In this document: one piece after another, positions 8,306 through 16,629 of the stretch
How the letters are laid out: each line of letters starts with the position of its first letter
Position numbering within the stretch: the first letter of the stretch is position 1
Source: an uncultured Clostridia bacterium
Lineage (GTDB): Bacteria; Bacillota; Clostridia; TANB77; CAG-508
Length of the DNA stretch: 64,000 nucleotides
Reading direction: 5' to 3'
Assembly (NCBI GenBank): GCA_944386165.1
Contig: CALXAA010000009.1
Location: 1 to 64,000, forward strand
Program-made: the position numbers and the translations under genes
The notes under the pieces: generated by a model
Told to the model about the DNA's origin: nothing
Databases searched by the model: none
The model's input: the letters and a program-made list of their open reading frames with translations, nothing else

Positions 8306-9241
8306 ATGGAAAATGAAATGATTTGTTTAAGAGATAAAATTGGTGAATTTTTATGTGAATTTGCAAAACAAGATAATAGAATATATGTAATTGACAGCGA
8401 TTTAGCAAAATCAACAAAAACATTACAATTTGAAAAAGAATTTCCTAATAGATTTGTTGAAACTGGAATATCAGAAGCAAGTGCAATGTCAATTGCAACA
8501 GGATTAGCATCAGAAGGAATGATTCCATTCTATGTTAATTTTGCAATTTTTGTTGCAGGAACAGCCTGGACACAAATTCGTCAAGCAGCATATGCTAATG
8601 CAAATATAAAAATGATTGGAACATATGCAGGAATGGATAATGGAAAAGATGGAGCTTCACATCATGCAAATGAAGATATAGCTTTAGTAAGAGCAATTCC
8701 AAATGTAAAAATACTAGTACCATCAAATGTAAAAGAAATGAAAGAAGCTATAAAAATCGCAATTGAATATAATGGACCAGTATATATTCGTATAGCTAGA
8801 GATAATGTGCCAAATGTTGAATTTAATGGAGTACCAGAAATGGGGAAATCAACAATTGTAAAAGATGAAGGTAATGATTTTGCCTGTTTTTATGAAGGCA
8901 CTTCGGCAACCATTGCATATAAAGGATTTGAGGCTTTAAAAGAAAAAGGATATAAAGGAAAATTAATTAATATATTTTCAATAAAACCACTAGATTTAGA
9001 ACTAATAAACGAGATATCAGAAAAAGTTAAATGTATTTTAACAATTGAAAATCATTCTATAATAGGAGGCATTGGAGGAGCAATAGCAGAAGTTTTAGCA
9101 CAAAAGCCAACTCATGCTCCAATAAGGTTTATAGGAGTAAAAGATGTGTTTACAGAGTCTGGTACGGCTACAGAAGTAAAAGAAAAATATGGGTTAAACG
9201 TTGAAAATATTATAGAACAAGTTAAGTCTGTTATAAATTAA
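8306..9241 (+). CDS. transketolase, C-terminal (pyrimidine-binding) subunit
   Basis: The 311-residue partner of the preceding gene begins 18 bases downstream behind AGAAAGGA. It has the Pyr domain with the activating Glu in FVETGISEASAMSIATGLA, and a C-terminal transketolase domain (IENHSIIGGIGGAIAEVLA). The two subunits should form one active enzyme. A strong terminator closes the pair. Confidence 0.93.
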   Translation: MENEMICLRDKIGEFLCEFAKQDNRIYVIDSDLAKSTKTLQFEKEFPNRFVETGISEASAMSIATGLASEGMIPFYVNFAIFVAGTAWTQIRQAAYANANIKMIGTYAGMDNGKDGASHHANEDIALVRAIPNVKILVPSNVKEMKEAIKIAIEYNGPVYIRIARDNVPNVEFNGVPEMGKSTIVKDEGNDFACFYEGTSATIAYKGFEALKEKGYKGKLINIFSIKPLDLELINEISEKVKCILTIENHSIIGGIGGAIAEVLAQKPTHAPIRFIGVKDVFTESGTATEVKEKYGLNVENIIEQVKSVIN

Positions 9242-9258
9242 GTAGATTCTTAAATAAA

Positions 9259-9312
9259 AAAGCTAAGATTTTCTAATTACACTTAGTCACTTAGAAAACC
9301 TTAGCTTTATTT
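9259..9312. terminator. bidirectional intrinsic terminator
   Basis: AAAGCTAAG.TTTTCTAA pairs with TTAGAAAA.CTTAGCTTT, followed by T-rich sequence, between convergent genes. Confidence 0.85.
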
Positions 9313-9340
9313 TAATCATAAAATGGATAAGAAAAAAATT

Positions 9341-10153
9341 TTACTTATAATAATCTTTACTATATATTTTTAAATAATATTGTTTTATATCAGGCAATAA
9401 GTCTTTAAAATAAACAATGTTGCCATCTACTTCTTCTTGCTTTAAATTAGGATAAGTTCTAATCATTTTTTTATCATTAAAAAGATAATGAATTAAAAAC
9501 AAATTTATTTTGCTTTCATTTATATTCTCGTTCATTTCTATAATTTTTTCTTTATTTTCAACATTCAAATTATTTATAGCAATCATTCTTATTCTAAATA
9601 AACTTATAGCATAAGCAGATACAATGCAATCAACAAGTATAAATATCATAATTACAGATATTATAGATTTTACTGTTGATAAATTAATTTTTTTTAGAAT
9701 AAAGGCCATAAGCTTTCTAACTTTAGGATGAATGGCTTTCATTAAGAAAATTGCTAAAATTCCCCAAAAAATTGAGTAATAAAAACATATTCTACCATTA
9801 ACGTTAAGTGGCATATTTGAATAATCCCACCATTTTACATGTAAAATAAATTCTCCAACTAAGCTTACCAAATATTCAGTTATTGAACCTATTATAAAAC
9901 CACCAATAAATAAGGTTATTCTATTTTTCTTAAAATATTGTAGAAATAAAATCATTATTACTGCGCCAAGTCCATATATACTACAAAAAGGGCCATATAA
10001 AAAACTTTTTCTGCTTTCTAAAACGCCATATCTTACAAATGCAAATATTGTTTCAACGAAAAAACCTGCTATACTGTAAATTATGAAATATGCAAATAGG
10101 TTCCATATATCCATTCCTAAAATTGTTATTTTTTTGTTACTTTTTGAATTCAT
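9341..10153 (-). CDS. CmpB-type putative ABC-transporter permease (membrane protein)
   Basis: The 270-residue product starts at ATG 10153 behind GAGGT. The N-terminal half has about five hydrophobic helices and family motifs such as YSIAGFFVET, SFLYGPFCSIYG and the KWWDYS segment, matching the clostridial family annotated putative ABC transporter permease (PF06541). A last helix (about 190-212) is followed by a charged tail. No ATPase gene is nearby, so transport is unproven. The frame stays open 5' of this start to 10489, but that extension differs in base composition and is treated separately. Confidence 0.8.
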   Translation of the reverse strand: MNSKSNKKITILGMDIWNLFAYFIIYSIAGFFVETIFAFVRYGVLESRKSFLYGPFCSIYGLGAVIMILFLQYFKKNRITLFIGGFIIGSITEYLVSLVGEFILHVKWWDYSNMPLNVNGRICFYYSIFWGILAIFLMKAIHPKVRKLMAFILKKINLSTVKSIISVIMIFILVDCIVSAYAISLFRIRMIAINNLNVENKEKIIEMNENINESKINLFLIHYLFNDKKMIRTYPNLKQEEVDGNIVYFKDLLPDIKQYYLKIYSKDYYK

Positions 10154-10239
10154 ATAATTACCTCGGAATAATTTTACTATAACTAAAAATAAATTGCAAT
10201 AAAATGTTGAATAATGTAGAAAAAAGACTTTGGAACTAA

Positions 10240-10489
10240 TAAATTTGCTGATTTTGTCAAAAACCATCTCAACTAACTGGGTCTCATCCTTACCTTTCTG
10301 ACGATATACTCGTCCGATTACTATTGCCTGTTCCGAGACCATAGTAGAAAATTGTCTGTTGGAGAAATAGGCGTTTTGGGGAACTTTCGCCCAAATTTCC
10401 ATTCCCTTTTCTAACCGAATAAGGTCTCCTTTACGTAATAGACGTTCTATAATTATCTCCAATTCATTGTGAGGTGAAAGACACCTCAA
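10240..10489 (-). pseudogene. fragment of a foreign, higher-GC coding sequence
   Basis: The open frame here reads (LEIIIERLLRKGDLIRLEKG ... FSNRQFSTMVSEQAIVIGR) and uses CGT, CGG, TCG and CCC codons that neighbouring genes avoid; its G+C is clearly higher. It has no good start of its own and runs by chance into the leader of the CmpB-type gene. A perfect 6-bp hairpin GAGGTG/CACCTC (10471-10487) sits at its 5' edge. I do not recognise the parent protein. It is probably the remnant of a transferred gene. Confidence 0.45.
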
Positions 10490-10642
10490 ATAAAAAGTAA
10501 AAAGCGTACATTAATATTATAACATATTTTACATAATATTGAAATATTTACATAAAATTAAAATTGCTATAGGATTATAAAAATTGAGAAAAGTTTTACA
10601 CTATATGATATAAAAATATCAGAACAAATTTTTGTAAATATA

Positions 10643-10671
10643 TTGAAAAGGTTTATAAATTATGATATAAA
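10643..10671 (+). promoter_or_regulatory. sigma-A promoter TTGAAA-N17-TATAAA
   Basis: The two hexamers lie 17 bases apart, 58 bases before the GNAT gene start. Between 10490 and this promoter I see only AT-rich sequence. Confidence 0.65.
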
Positions 10672-10728
10672 TAGAAGAGATTTAAAGTTGTTCAAAATTT
10701 CTGAGCAGTTTTTGGAAAAGAGGTAGCA

Positions 10729-11277
10729 ATGGAACAAAATAATGAATTAAAAGAAAAAATAATAATTAGAAAAGCAAAATATGATGACATTGAAACAATT
10801 GTAGATATAAATATCAAAGACTGGAAAAAAGTATATAAAGGAATAATAGATGATGAGATATTGGACAACTTAGATAAAAATAAAAAAATAGAAAAGATGA
10901 GAAAACATTATAATACTGAAAATATAATTGTAGCAGAAAAAAACAAAAATATCTTAGGATATTGCAGATATAATGATAATGCAGTTTATAAAAATTCTAA
11001 TATAGATTCAGAAATAATAGCTATATATGTTGATTATGACAATTTAGGCAATGGAGTAGGCAGAAAATTAGTAGAATATGTAATGACAGATTTAAAAAAT
11101 AAGAGAAAAAATAAAATGATAATTTGGTGTTTGGAGAAAAATAAAAATGCAAGAAGATTTTATGAAAAAATGGGTGGAAAATTAATAAATGATGAAAAAT
11201 ACTTTGAAAAAGAGGGAAAAAAATATAAAGAAGTAGGTTATGTCTTTGATATAAAAAAGCTTTATAGTGAACTATAG
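10729..11277 (+). CDS. GNAT-family N-acetyltransferase
   Basis: The 182-residue product starts at ATG 10729 behind AGAGGTAG. It has the GNAT fold order: IIIRKAKYDDIETIVDIN at the N-terminus, IAIYVDYDNLGNGVGRKLVE as the acetyl-CoA loop (G-x-G-x-G-like) and CLEKNKNARRFYEKMGGK near the end. It should transfer an acetyl group from acetyl-CoA to an amine; the substrate cannot be read from sequence. Confidence 0.85.
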   Translation: MEQNNELKEKIIIRKAKYDDIETIVDINIKDWKKVYKGIIDDEILDNLDKNKKIEKMRKHYNTENIIVAEKNKNILGYCRYNDNAVYKNSNIDSEIIAIYVDYDNLGNGVGRKLVEYVMTDLKNKRKNKMIIWCLEKNKNARRFYEKMGGKLINDEKYFEKEGKKYKEVGYVFDIKKLYSEL

Positions 11278-11313
11278 ATATGTATCATGTATATGGAAAA
11301 GGAGATGATATAT

Positions 11314-11931
11314 ATGACAAATAATCTAGTAAATAAAACAGAGAAAGACTTTGAAAGTATTAAACATGTAGATGAGAATAGAGTAGAATTTTGGTATGCT
11401 AGAGAACTAATGACAATGTTGGAATATAGTAAATGAGGAAATTTTGTTAAAGTAATTGACAAAGCAAAATAATCTTGCAAAAACAGTAATATTAATATAT
11501 TTGAACATTTTGCTGACGTCGGCAAAACGATAAAAATGCCGAAAGGGGCAGAAAAAATAATTGAAGATTTAAAACTAACCAGATACTCATGATATCTTAT
11601 AGCTCAAAATGAAGACAGTAGAAAAAAAGCAATAGCATTAGCACAAACTTATTTTGCAGTACAAACTAGGAAACAAGAAATAACAAGACAAGAATATGAA
11701 CAATTAAGTGAAGAAGAGAAAAGATTATATACTAGAAGAAATGTAAAAGATAAAAATAAATATTTATTTAGAATTACACAAACAGATGAAGTATTAAAAA
11801 ATAAGCAAATAAATAATGAAGAAGATGCTTATAAAACCCATCATAATGTAGGACAAGCAGTTAGAGAAACAAAAAGAATTAAAATAAATTATCATATCCA
11901 TTTAATTCTTAGAAGGTCAAAAAAGTTCTAA
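11314..11931 (+). pseudogene. dinD: decayed dinD (DNA-damage-inducible protein D) gene
   Basis: A ribosome binding site (AAGGAG) and ATG 11314 begin a frame that stays DinD-like from end to end but has three in-frame stops: TGA 11434, TAA 11470 and TGA 11590. Recognisable pieces are VEFWYARELMTMLEYSK, IEDLKLTRYS, AIALAQTYFAVQTRKQE, EEEKRLYTRRNVKDKNK, RITQTDEVLKN and HHNVGQAVRETK. A central block usual in DinD is missing between RRNVKDKNK and YLFRITQ. Elsewhere in the window TGA acts as a normal stop, so this is decay rather than recoding. It is an old SOS-linked or phage-type gene. Confidence 0.8.
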
Positions 11932-12082
11932 AATTTCAGTAGAAATATTGAAAATTTAGGATTTTTTTGTTATACAAAAGATTTTCGAAAGAAGAGTATA
12001 TTTAGAAGATTCACATATTTTGTTAAATAACATAAAATATAGCAGAATAACTACAAAAAATCCTAAAAAGAAAGGAGAGAAA

Positions 12083-12439
12083 ATGTCAAAATTTATAATA
12101 CAAGGTGGAAAAAAGTTAGAAGGAGAGGTAAAAAACTCTGGTTCAAAAAATGCAGCACTACCAATACTTGCTGCAACAATATTAAATGGTGGAAAAACGA
12201 CATTATATAATGTTCCAAATATTCAAGATGTAAATACAATGTTTGAAATACTAAAAGAAATAGGTGCAACAATTACAAGAAAAAATAATAAAGTCATAAT
12301 TAACACAAACAAAATACATACATATGAAATTCCAGACAATTTAATGAGAAAAATGAGGTCATCAGTAATACTTGCAGGAGCAATAATAGGAAAATATCAT
12401 AAAGCAAAGTTTTCATATCCAGGGGATTGCGATATTTGA
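12083..12439 (+). pseudogene. murA: murA 5' part, interrupted by the integrated element
   Basis: UDP-N-acetylglucosamine 1-carboxyvinyltransferase carries out the first committed step of peptidoglycan synthesis. ATG 12083 follows AAAGGAGAG. The visible part has the usual N-terminus (FIIQGGKKLEGEVKNSGSKNAALPILAA), here in order, and reaches AKFSYPG. After 12423 the sequence is element DNA, and the frame stops at 12439 as PGDCDI. The rest lies at 23657-24566. Joined, the pieces give 416 residues, a normal MurA length. As integrated, neither half should work, so the cell needs a second MurA or excision. Confidence 0.95.
12420..12423 (+). other. left attachment-site core (attL), CAGG
   Basis: The last murA bases shared with the right junction are CAGG. 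Left of them is murA; right of them (GGATTGCGATA) is element. A short shared core is normal for large serine recombinases. The exact crossover could lie at any base of the shared run. Confidence 0.85.
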
Positions 12440-12492
12440 TTGATACATCGGACAAGCATAAGATAAATGAGTGGATACAGGAATTTAAATAA
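12424..12492 (+). other. displaced 3' end of the serine recombinase gene
   Basis: In the frame set by the recombinase at the other end of the element, this reads 22 codons (GLRYLIDTSDKH ... IQEFK) and then TAA 12490. A terminator follows within 10 bases. In the excised circle it would be fused to codon 545 of the recombinase. In the integrated state it has no start and is silent. Confidence 0.8.
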
Positions 12493-12501
12493 TAAAACAG
12501 A

Positions 12502-12537
12502 TAAGCTTTAAAAGTAAAATTTTAAGGCTTATTTTTT
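12502..12537 (+). terminator. intrinsic terminator of the recombinase gene in the circular form
   Basis: AAGCTTTAAAA and TTTTAAGGCTT form a near-perfect stem followed by T6. It lies 10 bases after the displaced recombinase stop, where only a circular element would use it as that gene's terminator. Confidence 0.8.
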
Positions 12538-12611
12538 AACTTTAAAACTATACTAAAAATTATTTTAAAAACCACAAAATTGAACGTGAGGCGAAAGGAG
12601 ATGTAGAAAAT

Positions 12612-13157
12612 ATGGTAACACAAAAACTAAAAGGACTATGGATACCAGTAGAAGTTTTATTAAATAAAGATTTATCAGATAAAGAAAAGATAATACTATC
12701 TATGATTTTGTATTTAAGTGAAGAAACTAAAAGTTGTTTTGCAAGTAATAAATATATAGCAAATATAGTAAAGGTAAGTGCAGATAGAGTATCAAAAATA
12801 GTAACTTCTTTAAGAAAAAAGAATTATATAAAAGTAAAACTAAAATATAAAACAGATAGCAAAGAGATAGAAGAACGACAAATTTTACCTATAGTCGAAA
12901 ACATCAATAGGTGTAGTCAAAAACACCTAGAGGGTATAGATATAAATAACTATTCAGATAGTCAAAAGCAACCATACCCTATAGGTGATAATGACAAAGA
13001 TATAATAAATAATATAAAAAATAAAAATAATTATAATAAAGAGGACACACATAAAAAGAAAAATATTTCATATAGAAGTGACAGGTATGGCGATGACTTC
13101 AATTGGGATAGCTTATATGCAAATTATAAAGAGATTAGTGCTACTTCAAATGTATAG
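12612..13157 (+). CDS. helix-turn-helix protein of the element
   Basis: The 181-residue product starts at ATG 12612 behind GAAAGGAG. Residues about 1-85 form a winged-helix domain of the HTH_36/replication-initiator-like kind (LSDKEKIILSMILYLSEE, then ASNKYIANIVKVSADRVSKI). A Lys/Asn-rich linker and a short C-terminal segment follow. Such proteins are usual next to relaxase genes in Firmicutes mobile elements and may control replication or transfer genes; the function here is not proven. Confidence 0.7.
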   Translation: MVTQKLKGLWIPVEVLLNKDLSDKEKIILSMILYLSEETKSCFASNKYIANIVKVSADRVSKIVTSLRKKNYIKVKLKYKTDSKEIEERQILPIVENINRCSQKHLEGIDINNYSDSQKQPYPIGDNDKDIINNIKNKNNYNKEDTHKKKNISYRSDRYGDDFNWDSLYANYKEISATSNV

Positions 13158-13168
13158 CTAATCTCTTT
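13128..13168 (+). terminator. terminator hairpin overlapping the end of the HTH gene
   Basis: AAAGAGATTAG (13128-13138) pairs perfectly with CTAATCTCTTT (13158-13168). The stem spans the stop codon of the HTH gene and ends in a short T-rich run. Confidence 0.65.
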
Positions 13169-13176
13169 TAATTTGC

Positions 13177-13202
13177 CTAAAAAACTATGAATAGTTTTTT
13201 AG
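13177..13202. repeat. perfect 12-bp inverted repeat
   Basis: CTAAAAAACTAT and ATAGTTTTTTAG are separated by two bases. It lies between the HTH gene terminator and the origin of transfer, and may be a protein-binding site or a second terminator. Confidence 0.6.
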
Positions 13203-13244
13203 CAATCCCAAAATAAAAAAGTGAATTTTTATTTTAGATTGAAT

Positions 13245-13325
13245 GGGGTGTGGGGCGATGCCCTGCCACACGAAACACTTTTTGAAGCAGTGAGCTAAAA
13301 AAGTGTTGTAGTGTGTTACAAGACA
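13245..13325 (+). other. oriT: predicted origin of transfer (oriT) with MobV-type nick site
   Basis: TAGTGTGTTA (13309-13318) equals the pMV158 MobM nick sequence TAGTGTG/TTA, as I recall it from that family. Immediately before it, AACACTTTTT and AAAAAGTGTT form a 10-bp inverted repeat. A G+C-rich inverted repeat (GTGTGG..GGC/GCC..CCACAC) lies further upstream. The MobV relaxase gene begins about 100 bases downstream. Predicted cut: between 13315 and 13316. Confidence 0.75.
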
Positions 13326-13413
13326 ATTAAAAAAGAGCAGAATTTAAGAAATAAATATGTCTTATTAGCTAGTAGCACAAGAGAGAAACTAGCTGAGGCA
13401 AAGGAGGTTAGAG

Positions 13414-14601
13414 ATGAGTTATGCAATAATAAGAAACACAAAATACAAAAGAGAAAATCTAAAAGGAATATTTAGACACAACGAAAGAAGAAACAGAAAT
13501 TATTCAAATAATAATATAGATAAAGAAAAATCATATTTAAATTATTCAATAAAATCTCCACAATATAGTTACGAAAAGGAATTTGAACAAATACGAAAAC
13601 AATATGATTTGAAAGGACAAATAAAAGTAGTTAGTAATATAGCTTGTGAATATATAATAACATCAGATAAAGAATTTTTTGAGAGAATAGGAGAAGAAGA
13701 AACAAAAAGATATTTTGAAACAGCATATAAATTTGTAAGTGAATATAAAAATTTAGGAGAACAATATATATTATCTGCAAAAGTGCATATGGATGAACAA
13801 AGTCCACATATGCATTTAATTTTTTTACCTATTGTTCATACAAAAGATAAAAAAGGAAATGATATTGATAAACTAGCTTGTAGCGAATTTTGGAAAGCCA
13901 AAGATAGTTATAGACAACTTCAAAATGCTTTTTACAATTATATGGTATCAAATGGGTTTGAATTAGAAAGAGGTTTACCAAAGGAAGAAACAGGAAGAGA
14001 ACATATAGATTTGAAAGAATATAAAGAAATAACTAATTTTGAAAAAACAAAAGAAACTTTGAAAAATATAAAATTAGAATTGCCTAATCTTCCAAACATT
14101 GATGATATTAATATTAATAGATTGTCAAAGAAAAGAGATGAAAAGATTTTAGAAGAAATCATAAAACCAAAAGATGATGTTATTCAAAACTTATACAAAG
14201 ATAATTTGAATTTACATAGAGAATTATCAAGACAAACTAAAATAATTGAAAAAGCAGAAAAATATCAAAAAGAAAGAGATTCAATAATTACAGATAATGA
14301 AAAATTGCACAATCAAGTAGAAAATATTCAAGCAGAATATAAAGAAAAAGAATTTGATATGGAATGGAAATATAAAAGTAAAATAAAAAGTTTGGAAAAA
14401 GAAAATAACCATTTGCACAAAGTAGTAGAGAAGTTTTATGAGACAGTAGAAAAATTTATAGATTGGATTTGTCAAAAATTTGGTATTGGAGAATCTAAAG
14501 AATTAGTTAGAGAATTTGAAAAAGAAACTAATATGTATATTGATCCAAAGAAACAACTAAAAAAAGAAGAAAGAGCAAAAGAATGGGATTTGGAAATATA
14601 A
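13414..14601 (+). CDS. MobV-family (Pre/Mob) relaxase
   Basis: The 395-residue product starts at ATG 13414 behind AAAGGAGG. It should nick oriT, stay bound to the 5' end and pilot strand transfer. Motif I is FRHNERRNRNY with His22, the position of the catalytic His in pMV158 MobM. Motif III is HMDEQSPHMH (His125, Asp127, Glu128, His132, His134), the metal-binding set. The C-terminal half (about 245-350) is coiled-coil, usual for this family. A predicted oriT lies just upstream. With no secretion genes in the element, transfer must rely on another conjugative system. Confidence 0.93.
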   Translation: MSYAIIRNTKYKRENLKGIFRHNERRNRNYSNNNIDKEKSYLNYSIKSPQYSYEKEFEQIRKQYDLKGQIKVVSNIACEYIITSDKEFFERIGEEETKRYFETAYKFVSEYKNLGEQYILSAKVHMDEQSPHMHLIFLPIVHTKDKKGNDIDKLACSEFWKAKDSYRQLQNAFYNYMVSNGFELERGLPKEETGREHIDLKEYKEITNFEKTKETLKNIKLELPNLPNIDDININRLSKKRDEKILEEIIKPKDDVIQNLYKDNLNLHRELSRQTKIIEKAEKYQKERDSIITDNEKLHNQVENIQAEYKEKEFDMEWKYKSKIKSLEKENNHLHKVVEKFYETVEKFIDWICQKFGIGESKELVREFEKETNMYIDPKKQLKKEERAKEWDLEI

Positions 14602-14628
14602 GAGCAAACAAAATTTATTTGCTCTTAT
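14598..14628. terminator. hairpin between convergent genes
   Basis: ATAAGAGCAAA and TTTGCTCTTAT form a perfect 11-bp stem between the relaxase stop and the end of the minus-strand ribbon-helix-helix gene. Confidence 0.6.
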
Positions 14629-14633
14629 AACTA

Positions 14634-14822
14634 CTATTTCATATGTTTTAATGCAAATTCACAAGCAGATACTACGAAACCATTAAAAGAATATTCTTTT
14701 TTGTCTAGTCCTTCATTAGCTTTGTCAACAATTTCAATGATTTGAGAATTTATTTCAACAGGAAACCTAATACTTTTATAAATGTTAGCTTCGGTAGATT
14801 TTTTCATAACAAATTTATCCAT
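14634..14822 (-). CDS. small ribbon-helix-helix-type DNA-binding protein
   Basis: The 62-residue product starts at ATG 14822. The segment KSIRFPVEINSQIIEIVDKA followed by FNGFVVSACEFALKHM matches the beta strand and two helices of Arc/CopG-like (YlcI/YnfO-type) repressors. AGAGGTT lies before the start. A small regulator beside a relaxase typically represses transfer genes, or could be a recombination directionality factor; neither is shown. Confidence 0.65.
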   Translation of the reverse strand: MDKFVMKKSTEANIYKSIRFPVEINSQIIEIVDKANEGLDKKEYSFNGFVVSACEFALKHMK

Positions 14823-15086
14823 AAATATAACCTCTTTTCATATTATTTGAATTTTTTCGTTAGTTTAAAACCATTGAAAGAGTAAGAGCAAAAAAACTAA
14901 AAAAAACTTAACGACATGAAGTTAAGCGGTTTTTAATATAAAAAAATATAGAAAAATAGAAAGATTTAAAATTTACGACAGAAATAGCAAAAACGCTTGA
15001 TTTTTCAAGCGTTTTTGTAGATTTTTCAACTCACATTTGATATAATGTAATTGCTAAAAAACACAAACAAAGGAGTTGAAAAATCT

Positions 15087-16361
15087 ATGAATAATATATC
15101 ACAAATTTCAATATTTGACTATACTGAAATTGAAAATTTAGGAGATTTAGAAAAATTAAAATTGTTTTTAGAGAATGTAGAAGATGACGAATTATGTGAA
15201 ATACTTGAAAAAGAAAGAAAAAATGGAAGAAATGATTATCCAGTAAGAGCAATGTTAAATTCAATATATGCAATGAAAATATTTGAGCATAGAGGAATTG
15301 AATCATTAAGAAGAGAATTAAAAAGAAGTTCTCAATTAAGAACATTATGTGGATTTAATGAAGGAGAATATAAATTTTTAAAAAAGAGAAAACATTTAGT
15401 GCCACCAGCACGAGTGTATACAGGATTTATAAAAAGTTTAAAAAGGCATAAAAAGGAAATAGAAAAAATAAAGGAAGAATTAATAAAATTCATGTATGAA
15501 AATTTAAAAGATTTCGGAAAAGATTGTGCAGTAGATGGAAAATACTTAGATTCATATGGAAATCAATTTTACAAGAATAAGGCAAATGATGATAGAGGAG
15601 AACATGAAGCAACAAGCTCATGTAAAACATATTACATGAAAGATGGAACAACAAAGAAGGAATGGCATTATGGATATAGAGCACATATAATATGTGATGC
15701 AAAATATGGATTACCAATAAAAAGTAAAGTAACACCAGCAAATAATTCTGAACAAGTAGAATTAGATAATATGATAGAAGAAATGTCAGAAGGAGAAGAA
15801 AGATATAAATTAGAAAAAATGGAAAATCTAATGGGAGATGCTGGATATGACAATGGAGCAAGAAATAAAATCTTAAAAGAAGAATATAATATAAATCCAA
15901 TAATGGATATAAGACATATGTGGAAAGAAGAAAAATATAGAGAAGTAGAAAATCAAGAGCTTGCATATAATGAAGACGGAGAGGTATTTTTAATAATAGA
16001 TATAGAAAAACAAGAATATGAAAAACTAAAATATTTAGGATACGATAAAGAAAATCGAGCTTTAAGGTATGGAAGATATACAAAAGGAAAAAAAGTATAT
16101 AGAGTACCACTTTCAACAGATTATAGAATATTTGTACCAGTAGCAAGAGATAGTAAAAAATTTAAAACAAAATATAAAATGAGAACAGAAGTTGAAAGAT
16201 TAAATGGAAGGCTAGATAGAGATTATATGTTTAATGACCATTTTATACGAGGACAAGAAAAAATGGAATTAATGGTAGATTTAAGTTTTTTAGTAATGCT
16301 AACAATGGCAAAAGGGCATATAAAAAATAAACAAGAAAATATAAGAAGTTTAGTGGCATAA
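15087..16361 (+). CDS. DDE transposase (IS5/IS1182-like)
   Basis: The 424-residue product starts at ATG 15087 behind AAAGGAG. An N-terminal DUF772-like domain (YPVRAMLNSIYAMKIFEHRG) is followed by a DDE domain with Asp in CAVDGKYLDSYG, Asp in LMGDAGYDN and Glu in MRTEVERLNGRLDRDY. It is full length with no internal stop. A hairpin (AAAAACGCTTGA/TCAAGCGTTTTT, 14991-15018) and a TATAAT box lie upstream. I could not find matching terminal inverted repeats or a target duplication, so whether this is a free insertion sequence within the element is unsettled. Confidence 0.85.
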   Translation: MNNISQISIFDYTEIENLGDLEKLKLFLENVEDDELCEILEKERKNGRNDYPVRAMLNSIYAMKIFEHRGIESLRRELKRSSQLRTLCGFNEGEYKFLKKRKHLVPPARVYTGFIKSLKRHKKEIEKIKEELIKFMYENLKDFGKDCAVDGKYLDSYGNQFYKNKANDDRGEHEATSSCKTYYMKDGTTKKEWHYGYRAHIICDAKYGLPIKSKVTPANNSEQVELDNMIEEMSEGEERYKLEKMENLMGDAGYDNGARNKILKEEYNINPIMDIRHMWKEEKYREVENQELAYNEDGEVFLIIDIEKQEYEKLKYLGYDKENRALRYGRYTKGKKVYRVPLSTDYRIFVPVARDSKKFKTKYKMRTEVERLNGRLDRDYMFNDHFIRGQEKMELMVDLSFLVMLTMAKGHIKNKQENIRSLVA

Positions 16362-16538
16362 GTAGATAATATGAAATTATGTAAATATAAAATAAGGATA
16401 TTGTGCTCTTTTTATACTGGAAATATTTACCATACAAATAATAACTATAAAAAATATCAAATTAAGAAAAAAAGACGTATATTTTTTTTAAAATAAATAA
16501 AAAAACGTTACAAACGAAAAAATTCAAGTTTACAAAAT

Positions 16539-16567
16539 TTGCAAAATGCAAGAAAATGTGGTATTAT
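16539..16567 (+). promoter_or_regulatory. promoter of the DGR variable-protein gene, TTGCAA-N17-TATTAT
   Basis: The -35 and -10 hexamers are 17 bases apart, with TGG before the -10 (extended -10). A small hairpin ATGGC/GCCAT lies in the leader, and TAAGGAGG precedes the start codon. The rest of 16362-16538 is AT-rich with nothing recognised. Confidence 0.7.
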
Positions 16568-16629
16568 TAACATAATGGCAATAGCCATGTTGAAACCGTT
16601 ATAAAATTATCACTTAAGGAGGTATAACT

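Noticed and set aside
11314-11931. TGA recoding (Trp or Cys) in the dinD frame
   Set aside because: A TAA is also present in the frame, a conserved block is missing, and dprA and yvcK in this window end with TGA.
15490-16146. Long minus-strand frame inside the transposase
   Set aside because: It is a Leu/Tyr-rich shadow of the AT-rich transposase gene, with no ribosome binding site or motif.
14870-16520. Defined insertion-sequence borders around the transposase
   Set aside because: I searched the flanks by eye for matching terminal inverted repeats and a duplication and found none convincing, so only the gene is reported.
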